Positions 33,202 to 43,261 of a DNA stretch of 64,000 nucleotides are shown here, one piece after another; the first letter of the stretch is position 1; every line of letters starts with the position of its first letter. The notes under the pieces were generated by a model. That model saw nothing but the letters and a program-made list of their open reading frames with translations. It searched no databases and was not told where the DNA came from. Both the position numbers and the translations under genes were made by a program. This DNA comes from Oopsacas minuta. Its lineage: Eukaryota; Porifera; Hexactinellida; Lyssacinosida; Leucopsacidae. The stretch spans positions 1 through 64,000 of the forward strand of contig JAKMXF010000324.1 of the NCBI GenBank assembly GCA_024704765.1, read 5' to 3'.

Positions 33202-34708
33202 TGCTATCAATGAATATGAATGTTTCAGCTAGTTAGTTAATATAGAACAGCCTCAAGGCATACTCAATCACTATCATATTACTGATGTATAATAGTTGAT
33301 AAATTCACGGAAAATACACAATTCTGCAAACGAACTTAATTCAAATATTATTTTGTTAGTTTAATATTCCTGTGATTCTAATGTGCAATACTTATGCAAT
33401 ATCATAAATAGCTTACGAAGTTATGCGTTGGAGGACACGTGCACACCCATTTGTTTTAAGTATTTTTAAAGTTTATGACTGTTTTATACTTGCATACAGG
33501 CCAACTGTCCCGATTTGGGCGGGAAGTCTCACCTTTTGGAATTAGTTGAAGCCAATCTCCTGCAAAACTGGTCAAACACCTTGAATATAACGATTAATGC
33601 AGGTTAGTCTAATGAAATTATGCTACGTCTCGCTATGTCCAGCTCAATATGTATTCTATCCCGATTGTTATTCAGACAGGTTGGTAAGTATAGAGAAAGA
33701 ATGACATTTCAAAACCTTTGAACAAGTTTCTGTGAAGCATAACACAAGGAAATATCCAAAATCAGGAGAAAGTACACACACACTAGTTAGTTATTATAGA
33801 AGTGAATGTATAGCTATACTATAGAGTTATAGCATAATTCTAATTGAGTATATGAGCAGATTACGGATGGATATTCACACTATATTTAGTAATTTCTCAG
33901 TAATAGGATAGCTAAATACTGAAATAAACCCATAATATATATAAAATGAGGACATAGCTAGGAGTTGATTGCATTTGTAGTATAAATTGATTATTTGATT
34001 ATAACGCGAGAAATACACAACTCTCATTCAAACCAACAACAACAACAAACACCCCCCTAGTTATTTGTGTTATTTATCCTATTTGGTAAGTATCACTTAA
34101 TTGATTCATTATTTTGTGTTTGTAAGTAATTTTGTCCTTTAACATTGGTATTCTGCAAATAGCTTCAATTATATTACACAAGAGTTAGGTTAATAAATCC
34201 ATCGTGGTTAATCTGTTCAACTACAGAGCCATACAAATAGTGATAAATTCCTCAAGTTAATCGGCCCAACAACTTTATTCCGCTTAATCGGGTCAAAATG
34301 GTTCTGGTTCCGATGTGATGGTGTTTACTGTATCAAAGTAGCTTTAGCGGTCTACTATTTGCATTGGGAATACTACTCATCTTTTGTCCTTGTGTTATCA
34401 TAATATTATAATTACTTGGAGCCTGCACAGGTTCGAACTTTGGATACAGTTTATGTGCGCTTCCCTTACGTATATTCTCCACAAATGTTGCCCTCAATCA
34501 ATATTAGGATAATCTAATTAGCATAGTTTATCAAAGGCTACTATTAGTACGATAGAATAGTGCCACTGTAAAGCTGTAGGCAACAAACGTATTTCATATA
34601 ACATTATTACAGGATACAGGTTGTAACTTTGCTGCAATCAACTTCAACAAAGTAACATCCTGTATATTACACTAGCATTACATTCAATTTCTGTATATTG
34701 TTATAGTT
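33202..34708. other. Promoter region and 5'UTR intron of NHL gene
   Basis: A likely non-coding first exon of the NHL gene ends at 34085 (ATTTG, then gtaagt). The intron 34086-34706 ends TTGTTATAG two bases before the ATG. A TATAAATT lies near 33982. At 33499 is GCCAACTGTCCCG, also found reversed at 49378-49390. A pogo-like fragment lies near 34263-34350. Confidence 0.5.
34263..34350 (-). repeat. Pogo-like fragment
   Basis: CGCTTAATCGGGTCAAAATG and GTTTACTGTA recall the element at 46497 (CTTAATAGGGTCAC with a TACAGTAGACTC end). Located in the 5'UTR intron of the NHL gene. Confidence 0.4.
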
Positions 34709-35902
34709 ATGGCTGAAGTAATACAGGAGTTTAATGCCGAACAAAAACTTGAAGCCCTCAAAATGGAAATTATCCGAACTTTTGATGAACTTTACGCATT
34801 TCTGTCGGAACACAGGGATTGCCTACTGAATAGACTAGCTAAAATGAAAGAGGGGTATGATACAAATCTAACATTGGAGCAAGCCATCAATGAACTGAAA
34901 ACTGCAAAAGCTAATGCACAAACAATCATGAAAAGCAATTTGTTAGAACCTATGAGAAAAGTTTTCGATGAGCAGTTGGTAGGATTAGAAAATTCAAAGG
35001 TAGCCGTAGATAACTTGAAGATAGTTGAGTTTCGTTGCTATTCTCAAAAAATTAGAACAGCTGTGAAGGAAATTGATTTGTTTGAAATTAGTCCCGAATA
35101 CGTAAAGAGAGAAAATCCCATCAAAAAGGTTTGTAAGCGTGGTAGGGGAAATGGAGAGTTGAATAATCCCTCAGGAATAGCTGTAGATAGAGCAAGGAAT
35201 GTACTTTACATTTGTGACAAAAATAACAGTCGTATTCAAGTGTTGAATACTGAAGGAGAGTATTTACGTTCGTTTGGGACTGATCATTTGAAAGAGCCAT
35301 GGGGTATATGTCTGTCAAAAGAGGAAGTATTCGTTACTGATAAAGCTAAAGAGTCTATTGTGAAGTTTAGTCTAGCAGGACAATTCCTAAAGGAAACAGG
35401 CTCAAGAGGCATTATAGAAGGACGATTTACTTCTATCTCAGGATTGTGTTATGAAGCTGGGTTAATATATGTCTGTGATTTTAGTATACAAAGAATTCAA
35501 ATATTTGATTCTAATCTTAAATTCATTAAAGAGTTCGGCTACGGAGAACTCAAACTTCCAAAAGACATTACTCTATTCTCTGACAGAATCTACATCCTAT
35601 CTCAAAACAACTCCATCTATTGCTACAACAGAGACTGTACTCTCCAGAATATTATACAGCTGATTGGACAGGATCAGCCAATGACAGCAGCTATCTTCTT
35701 CACGATTGATAAGAAGGGGAACTTCTTAATTACCGACAATACAACTGACGAAATCCGTATCTTCTCACCTCAAGGAGTGATGAAGCATATTCTGGGTAGA
35801 GGACATCTCTCTTTCTTATGCGGTATTGTATTAGATAACTCAGATAATATTATATGTGTGAATCATGGCATTGAAGGCTATGCCCTCTTCCAGAAATATT
35901 AA
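34709..35902 (+). CDS. Coiled-coil NHL-repeat (TRIM-like) protein
   Basis: The 397-aa coding sequence is a single exon preceded by a probable 5'UTR intron. Residues about 8-115 form a coiled coil like that of TRIM proteins (FDELYAFLSEHRDCLLNRLAK). From about residue 135 an NHL beta-propeller follows: GRGNGELNNPSGIAVD, LYICDKNNSRIQVLN, LKEPWGICLS, then weaker blades to the end (LCGIVLDNSDNIICVNHG). No RING or B-box is present, so it is not an obvious ubiquitin ligase. NHL propellers bind RNA or protein in TRIM-NHL proteins; which applies here cannot be told. Sponges carry many RING-less coiled-coil/NHL proteins of this sort (family knowledge). No signal peptide or TM. Confidence 0.82.
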   Translation: MAEVIQEFNAEQKLEALKMEIIRTFDELYAFLSEHRDCLLNRLAKMKEGYDTNLTLEQAINELKTAKANAQTIMKSNLLEPMRKVFDEQLVGLENSKVAVDNLKIVEFRCYSQKIRTAVKEIDLFEISPEYVKRENPIKKVCKRGRGNGELNNPSGIAVDRARNVLYICDKNNSRIQVLNTEGEYLRSFGTDHLKEPWGICLSKEEVFVTDKAKESIVKFSLAGQFLKETGSRGIIEGRFTSISGLCYEAGLIYVCDFSIQRIQIFDSNLKFIKEFGYGELKLPKDITLFSDRIYILSQNNSIYCYNRDCTLQNIIQLIGQDQPMTAAIFFTIDKKGNFLITDNTTDEIRIFSPQGVMKHILGRGHLSFLCGIVLDNSDNIICVNHGIEGYALFQKY

Positions 35903-36592
35903 CTATCGTCCTAAATGATCCTAATTGTATATTTCCAATTTTTGTTTACCCCTCTTAACTTTATATTCTATTTGTATATTATTTACTCTCAATTAAATAT
36001 CAATAACACACAGCTTATGTCAATAACTTCAATTCATATCACAAGTGTGGCATATATTGGTTATTATTCTGTCGGATAGAAAGTGTGTTCATTCCGTCAA
36101 TTTGCGGTTGATTAGGGTCCTGTCCTGTTTTTCTTTTTTTAACGGATCACTTTAGAGAATTGAGACTGTGAGTATATGCCTACACACCAGACCCAGGGGC
36201 AGATACTGAGGTTTATCTAGGTACTTGGCGGGCACGGTCAGCAGCCATGAAGGAGTGCCAACCGTGATACTCAAATGTGTACATGTTAGGTCCAAAGGTG
36301 TAATCCTAACCCTAAAATAAAAAGAGTATGCCAAGGAATTCCTGAGCCGAAAATAATATTAGCCAACTTGAATTTGCCTGTCTCAGATTTCCTATAGTCT
36401 TCTGCACTAATTTACTTTCGGATATTATCTCATGTTAGCTTTGCAAAGTATTAGCAAGCAAACTAATCTATCAATGAAGAATTATCCCATCTCATCTAAT
36501 ATTATTCGAATAATCTCATAGCACATATAACTAGGATTAGAATTATATTACAATTAATATTAAAAGAGTAATTAACAAAATATTATTCTAAA
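35903..36592. other. Intergenic
   Basis: 3' flank of the NHL gene (AATTAAAT and AATAACA-rich) and 5' flank of the third C2/Trx/PH gene (TATTAAAAG near 36558 as a possible TATA). A more GC-rich stretch at 36180-36310 has no recognisable identity. Confidence 0.5.
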
Positions 36593-38170
36593 ATGCTAAA
36601 ACGTAGCAAGAAAATCAGAGGGCTAGTATTCGATATAACCTCTTCTTATGATTATGCTGAAGTTGAATTTACAAAAGCAAACAAGCCGAATGGTGTGAAC
36701 ATAAAATGGGCCAAGCAGAGCCAGCTGATCGATTTCAATGGAGCGGGAAAAGATCTGGTTTGGGAACATGTTCCTGAAGGTGATAATAAATGGAGAGTCG
36801 ATTTTCCCGAAAAGTGTCAGCAAAGTTTAAAAATAACAACTTTTAAAGGCAAGAAAGGTCTGACATTCGAGCGCACCATAAGTAAATACGCAATAGAGAC
36901 AGAATTAGAAGGAAAATCAAAGTGTATCGGGGAGGCAGAAATCGATCTAGGTGAACACATTAACACGAATAACCTCACAACAAAAATAAGCATAGACTTT
37001 ATTCCCAAACAGAAATATGCCAAAAAAGCTGTCTTGATTATAACTTTGAATTTCGCCTTTTCGCACTCTGGAGATTTGCCTAACTACGTAACACTGCCAA
37101 GGCAACGTCCAAAAGCCGCAAACACTCTGTGCAACGCTTTGAAAGATTCTTTTGGAGATATTGTCACGACGGGGGCTTCGAAACCAACAGACATGACAGA
37201 ATTATTAAATTCTGACAAAATCTATCTTCTTATAAATAACAATTTGGAGGGTGCGAATGAGCTTTTCACACATGCAAAAATGTTTGCGTCGAAAACCAAG
37301 CTAAACCGACATCAAATCCAATTACTTTTCATATCATTGGGACAGAATCTTGAAGAATTGACGCGAATTGTCAAAGAACAAAATTTAGGATTTCCGGTGA
37401 TAAAAGCTTCACAAATTTTGAAAAACTTGAGTAGTGCATTTTTAACCGCAGACAGTAACGAAAATTTACTTATCATAACACCTGACGGTGAGATTATAGA
37501 GATATTTTCAGGTTTAGATGAAATCAAAGAACATATGGATAAAGAAATAATTAACTTGAATAGCGATGGTCTGTCCATCGTGTCGAATGTCTCTAGCAAG
37601 AAGCGCAGCCGGAGTTCAGTTAAGAATCGGACAGCAGACATATTGATGGAAACTGAACAGAAAATTACGAATTTATTGGAAGAAAAGGATTTCTTAACAA
37701 GCGAAAACGAGCAACTTAAGTTAACCTTACATCGGAAAACCTCCGAATTAGATATCAAAAAGGAGAAAGAAAAGGAAAACAAGGAAGCAGAAGCAAATCT
37801 AGAGTACAAAACTAAAATTCTCCAGGCCGAGCGGGACATTAGAACTACTTTAAACAAGCGAGGGGTAAGCGGACTGACTGGGAAGAATTTCAGAACACGA
37901 AGTTTCTCATTTGAAGACGATTGCATATGTTACTACGACCCAATGAATAACAAAATGAAAGGATACATCAATATTGTCAATATTAAATCCATCGAAAAAG
38001 CGCCGGATGATAAACAAGATAAAACAGGAGGTCTGTTCTACATAAATACACATATGAGAGTATACGAGGTTCAAGCACAGAATAACTTCCAAATGGAGAA
38101 ATGGATATCTGCAGTTGAAGTGTTAAGAAAAGTGGTCATAGACAGAATATCAAGGACAGATACTATATGA
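36593..38170 (+). CDS. NT-C2 / thioredoxin-like / PH protein, copy 3
   Basis: Intronless, 525 aa, more diverged than the 7731 and 9746 copies but with the same order. NT-C2-like region about 8-160 (GKSKCIGEAEIDLGE, KYAKKAVLIITLNFAF). Thioredoxin-like region about 190-330, whose nucleoredoxin character is clearest here (IQLLFISLGQN, LGFPVIKAS, then NLLIITPDGEIIEIF). Coiled coil about 350-415. PH domain about 418-515 (RTTLNKRGVSGLTGKNF, ending in MEKWISAVEVLRK). The position of the redox CxxC reads NNNLEGANEL, so all three copies lack it. The junction AERD(V/I)R-x-TL-x-KRGV is shared with copy 2. It lies 25 kb from the tandem pair, beside p22phox and the second small coiled-coil gene. The function is unknown. 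Confidence 0.8.
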   Translation: MLKRSKKIRGLVFDITSSYDYAEVEFTKANKPNGVNIKWAKQSQLIDFNGAGKDLVWEHVPEGDNKWRVDFPEKCQQSLKITTFKGKKGLTFERTISKYAIETELEGKSKCIGEAEIDLGEHINTNNLTTKISIDFIPKQKYAKKAVLIITLNFAFSHSGDLPNYVTLPRQRPKAANTLCNALKDSFGDIVTTGASKPTDMTELLNSDKIYLLINNNLEGANELFTHAKMFASKTKLNRHQIQLLFISLGQNLEELTRIVKEQNLGFPVIKASQILKNLSSAFLTADSNENLLIITPDGEIIEIFSGLDEIKEHMDKEIINLNSDGLSIVSNVSSKKRSRSSVKNRTADILMETEQKITNLLEEKDFLTSENEQLKLTLHRKTSELDIKKEKEKENKEAEANLEYKTKILQAERDIRTTLNKRGVSGLTGKNFRTRSFSFEDDCICYYDPMNNKMKGYINIVNIKSIEKAPDDKQDKTGGLFYINTHMRVYEVQAQNNFQMEKWISAVEVLRKVVIDRISRTDTI

Positions 38171-38597
38171 GAATTCCAGAAGGCAATGAATTTCCTTTTT
38201 TATGTGTCATCCATGGTTAATTGTTATATTAAATGTATTTTGTGAAAAGTTATACTAACAAATGATTATTAGAATTCAATTAGTTTTTGTACAAACACAA
38301 ACAAACTAACAATGATAATATTCTAATCCGTGAAAGAGGTGATAAACAATTAATAAAATACTCAGTTATCAATAAACAGAACTGACATTAATTAGCTCGG
38401 TTAGCAAGTATCCAAATTATGTAAATGAAAGTTTGCATGCTTACAGGGATTAGAATTGCTTCAGAATATCTAGAATTGAAAATTGGCTGTAAGTGCTGAA
38501 TAAACTCAATTCAATTGACTTCACTAATTCACCGCCGATATTTTCATTATAATAATTAGAATCATTGTGTTGCTCTCCTTCTAGTGTGCAGCTGTTA

Positions 38598-38652
38598 CCA
38601 ACATGGGGTCTTGGTGGTTCACGGATGACAACAGGAGTCCACAAGATCTCAT
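38598..38652 (-). repeat. hAT-like MITE, family 1 copy D
   Basis: On the minus strand: GAGATCTTGTGGACTCCTGT, then TGTCATCCGTGAACCACCAA and GACCCCATGTTGG. Same core as copies A, C and E. Confidence 0.68.
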
Positions 38653-39363
38653 ATTGCCACTTTTTAGGTGTGAAAATATGTATGTATGTGACAATATCAT
38701 AGTTTAACATAGTTTAGAGTTCTTACAAAAGTCTACAGAGATTCTCAATAGAAATTTCCTTATTCAAGAATATGCAAATATTTGATGTAATTTAGTGCAG
38801 AATTTGAATGGCTTAGTAATACATTGTGTATATTGGAATTTCCATTTTAGAATAAATGAGAGATCATTTTACAGCTAAACACGGTTCGTATTCGTAAGGG
38901 AAAGTATATATCGCAGAAATATACATAAATTATCACGTAATGTAGTCTTTGGAAACTCTCATTTTTGTACAATATTGGGTGTTATGTGAAATCGAAAAGT
39001 GTTCGCCCTTTTGATATGCGAACAAGAATACTAATATGCAAATCCGCCTAAAAGTGCTGTCTGAAGATATTTTACCATCTCTGATCAACATGTTGGGGTC
39101 AAAAGTCGTGCAGCACGAGCAAGCAAATCATCTTAAACCTATGCATCTATCACTATCAATACACACATCTTCTAAAATTTCCGCCAAACTCTCATAACTA
39201 GAATTCTAAAGTCTATTAAACCTTATATTAGCGATAATACACCCATGATTAATTAACAAATTGTATTAAGTAGGATAATGAGAATATACAATTCAATACG
39301 CAGCCATATTCAACAAAATGGCTTTGAACCTGCTACGATGTCCTATGTATGTGCAGATGAAAG

Positions 39364-39372
39364 TATAAATAG
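39364..39372 (+). promoter_or_regulatory. TATA box of small coiled-coil gene 2
   Basis: TATAAATAG 53 bp upstream of ATG 39417, the same box and nearly the same spacing as at 9692. Confidence 0.6.
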
Positions 39373-39416
39373 GGAAAAGCCACTTGTAAAGTATCAATAA
39401 AATTAACAGTTTTGCA

Positions 39417-40334
39417 ATGCCTTCTATTAAACGTAAATTGAGAACTTTCCTATTCAAGCGGATGGGTCCGAAACCGACTGAACGTCGAGAAATTGATTTT
39501 TCATTTGTCCCATCAGCGCATGAAGAATTCAGATCACAAACAACCAAGAAATTAATGAGCTTGAATCGACGTGAAATGTTTATTGATGATAATATAAGTA
39601 AGATCAAGAAAGACCTTTTGAAAATGCGTCAAGAAAGTGGAGAACTAATGACAAGATGCACACGATTGGACAGTAATCTGGGCCCAGAAGAATTCCCAAA
39701 AGTGTCAGTGAGCAGTCTTACACCCTCCGAAAGTCAAAATAAAACATTCGATGACTGCGATCTATCTATTTGCTCAGATGATGACTATGATAATCCTGTC
39801 TTGACACCTTCAATTTCCTGTCGACCACGTTTGGAGACAGTCGCGAGCAACACCGAAATTTCTAGCACAAAATCCAGCATAGAGACAGAGAACAAATCAC
39901 AAATCAATTTCCCAGAAAACTCCCCGTCTCTCTCGTCGGAATGTTCTTCTGAGCAATCGCCAGTCAAAGATTCGTCACTCGACGAAACACCTGTACGTAC
40001 CTTAAACCGCCAATTCTATCGCGCGCCTAAAACACTCCCAAATTCAACACATCACATATCAGGGAAATCTTACTCAGAAAACGATTGCCCGCCCGTTTTA
40101 AACCGCTACTCCCTGTTACTTCCAGAACGCCCGCACTCTTCATTCATGGACTACTTCCACTCAAGCCAGAGACATATGGCATACAAAATAACGAACCCAC
40201 AGAATTTATTACACACCAACTCAGAATCGATTCTTGAACAATCAATCACGAAACCCAAATCTTTTGCAACGGATGTTTTTGATGAAGTAAGAAAATCCAT
40301 CGGTGACTTGACCGTAAATAAAATTACCAATTAA
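39417..40334 (+). CDS. Small MPS-start coiled-coil protein 2
   Basis: Intronless, 305 aa. Paralogue of 23801-24451: basic start MPSIKRKLRTFLFKRM, a central charged helix at about 43-84 (KKLMSLNRREMFIDDNISKI, then L-x-M-R-Q-E-S-G-E and CTRLD), and a long Ser/Thr/Asn-rich disordered region about 90 residues longer than in the paralogue. The C terminus shares KSFATDVFDEVRKSI. The central region is rich in Ser-Pro, Thr-Pro and acidic Ser sites, so phosphorylation is plausible. No signal peptide or TM and no known domain. Like its paralogue it has a close TATA box and lies near a C2/Trx/PH gene (1.2 kb downstream of copy 3), which may hint at shared expression. Confidence 0.75.
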   Translation: MPSIKRKLRTFLFKRMGPKPTERREIDFSFVPSAHEEFRSQTTKKLMSLNRREMFIDDNISKIKKDLLKMRQESGELMTRCTRLDSNLGPEEFPKVSVSSLTPSESQNKTFDDCDLSICSDDDYDNPVLTPSISCRPRLETVASNTEISSTKSSIETENKSQINFPENSPSLSSECSSEQSPVKDSSLDETPVRTLNRQFYRAPKTLPNSTHHISGKSYSENDCPPVLNRYSLLLPERPHSSFMDYFHSSQRHMAYKITNPQNLLHTNSESILEQSITKPKSFATDVFDEVRKSIGDLTVNKITN

Positions 40335-43261
40335 TACTAATCTAATTATAGTCTATTTTGGTATCATTATTCAAAAAATTAATGATTTTAATTATTATCT
40401 TAAACTTTATTAATAATAGTCATCACCCTAATTATCTCAGCTGGGTTGTTTATTTTTTAAATTAAATAACAACCACAATATTTGTTATAATGGACTCAAT
40501 TTTGGGGAGATTGGAGGATAGCAAATTGGTCTAGGCATCTTCTATCCAGTCAGAGGTCATGTATGTGTGCCCCATAGTTTTACATATGATATCAGAATGT
40601 ACCCTTGGGTAACTAAGTTACTCAGCTGCATATAGAACAAAATTTTCACAAACGTAATATTTCTATGTAAGTAAGATTGTTAAGCAAACAACTCAATAAT
40701 TTCCTCAAAATTATCAAATAGTGTTAACAATTGATTCGTAAGTTAAATCATAATTCAAAGTATTGGTTAGCAAGGAGGACAAACACATTTTATGAACTGT
40801 CAGCATAACACTATACCGCAGAGATATAAACTTCCAATTCAGAGTACCACTAACCACAGTTATATCCTTTGAGCTTATTCACTCATAGGGGTTTTTACAT
40901 TAGGTTTAATGGTATACCATTTTTATATTGACAAGTAAACTATTATTTGGATTTATTATTATCAATAGCACTGTATTCTGTTGCTACACAGGGGTCTTGG
41001 CCAAAGTGTCCAAGAGGTACCCGCTATACACTGAATTGGCCAATATGCATACAGCCGTTATGGCAGATTCTACTTCCTCTGTTAACGAAGGTGATATAAT
41101 AGGATATTCTGAAACAATAATTTCAAATCAAACATTGTAATAACAAATAAATGACTTAAAGTATTACATAAAATGATTTGATATTTAAGCTACCAATAAC
41201 AAAGTAATCAGACAATACTTCTATTGAAGAGGGACTGTCCTTACTATGATAATTCTTAGAAAGGTTCATAGTGTTCATTTTATAAAGGAGGAGTTTGATA
41301 AAATATACTCACGTTACAGAAATATTTAGTAATGCGTATTTGATAATTATTCAAATTAACCTACTTTGAGAATACCATTTGTCGAAGGCGGGACTCTTAG
41401 GAATATCTAGACAGCTTATCTAATTATCGAACAAAGACTCAGGAAATGGCGCCAAAAAATCAAACATCAATTTTGAGAAAATGGCGCCTAAATCAGAGAA
41501 GCTATAATAGGAATACAATGAAATCTCTCAATTTGGCGCCTTACTGTAAGAAGTACCAATTGAATGTATTCCAAACGAAAATATCAACTGTAATTTCATA
41601 TCCTAGCAACTATTATAGCTGATAAGTATGTAGGAATTTAAAATAAAGCTTCTCGTATAATATCACTTATAGCTTATCACTTAACAGAACTCTTATGACA
41701 TCTCTCATATATATTGTGAGGTAATGTAATTGAGTTAATTGAAATGTAATTCTATCATGGGTTCGTTTAAAAAATATAATTTTGATCAGTAAAGACAGAG
41801 TCAAGTGATTTATTAGAAATTCATGAAGCCAATTTCTAATTTGTTTTATTTGATTATACATAACATTAGGATACTTTTCTAAGATGAAACCGGTCAAAAA
41901 CCGGTAGACCAGAATGTTTTAAGAAGTTCGAGATAAGTACCTGCCAATTATCCCATATTTTTTAGCGAAACCCCGCTATTTTCTTCACTCAATGGATCTT
42001 CCACATTTGTACTATTTATCCGGAAATTTCTTATTAATCGCGTTATGCTAGCTAGGTTCTACTGTAGTCTCAAATTTAACAAGGGCTATTATTGTTAGGA
42101 GTTATTGGGATTGACCGGTCGGGCCATGAGAAAGCTGTCCGGTTCCAATTCTATCGCTCATTATATATAGCCCTATCAAAATGCATTACTCTTGCTTTAA
42201 TGAACTAAGTGATAGATTGAATGTAAATTTTCTTTGTAATCATTATTGCTCAATTCACGAGGCCCTACTCCATGAATTATTTTGGTCATATATTGCTCCG
42301 AGTATTTTAGCATATATTATTCATTCGTGACGTCACAAGGAATGACATTACTAACGAAAAACAAGAATTATTCACTGAAAAAGTGAGAATTTATCAACCA
42401 CAAATCGTATCCTTTATAAGTAACATCATGGTAACATGATAACAGTTCACTTTAATACCAATATGGAACTATAGAGTAGAATTCCATACAGGTGGTATCC
42501 GTCATATATTCTGCAAATATTCGCTAGTTTTATTATCAAACGTGTTAGTATGTAATTAACCGAATTTCCAAATTGATCTAAAGTTACAATTTATACCAAA
42601 TATTAATAACTAAGGCGTATTATTCACCTTCTCCCCCAAGTGACAAACGCAAGCGGAAGAGAAATCAAAATATTTATTTAATCAGGTGAATGGGTTGAAA
42701 CCGAATCCTACTCAAACAAGGAAATTAATGTGTGTGATGATTTGCAAAAATTATTTGGATATTAATTATATGATAAATTGTGAAAATTAACCTTTCAGAC
42801 AAATTACAAATTGTAATGAGTATTTCTAAATACAGTAGATGCCGGTTATAAGCACAATCTTCTGGAAACGATTCCTGCATATTTATACCGGCTATAAGAT
42901 CATGTATTGCTACTCAAAAGGTGTTCTTGTAACCCGCATCTACTGTATACACCCAAATTATACATTGTTTATGAAGTTTACTTCCAAATATGGTTATATT
43001 CTCTTCTAGAGCTCTCCACTGGTAGGCAGCTAGAGAGAATATTTATAGCAGAACCAAATCGTATATTTTTGCCATTAAAGTATAATTGAATTATCCAATT
43101 AACGCTGTGAATTTGTATAAATTTGACTGAGAAATAAGAATTAATTTTTTTAAAATAACAGAAGTGAAAATATCATTTATGATAAGTGATTATTCTTGTT
43201 TCTATTAAACTATAATCAAATCGAATGGAGGAAATAGTAAAAATAAAATTGTATAATATTT
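40335..43261. other. Intergenic, 2.9 kb
   Basis: No gene supported. Notable contents: three GGCGCC sites within 41445-41545 (two in an A-rich E2F-like context), paired ACCGGT motifs near 41889-41905, and a complete inverted-repeat MITE at 42831-42947. Confidence 0.55.
42831..42947. repeat. MITE family 4 (TACAGTA / GGTTATAAG)
   Basis: 117 bp with inverted ends TACAGTAGATGCCGGTTATA and, from the right end, TACAGTAGATGCGGGTTACA. It starts and ends with TA, as Tc1/mariner-pogo elements do. An internal TATACCGGCTATAAG adds a third copy of the palindromic motif. A sister copy is at 47809-47928. Confidence 0.85.

Larger units (their letters stand above)
38171..39416. other. Intergenic
   Basis: Holds hAT-like copy D (38598-38652, reversed) and the TATA box of the next gene. 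The minus-strand open frame 38450-38710 runs through the repeat and is not a gene. Confidence 0.55.

Noticed and set aside
37312-37926. 204-aa minus-strand open frame
   Set aside because: Antisense shadow of the third C2/Trx/PH gene.
40928-41140. 70-aa frame with a signal-peptide-like start
   Set aside because: Begins with TTG, no upstream ATG, no splice partner or homologue recognised.
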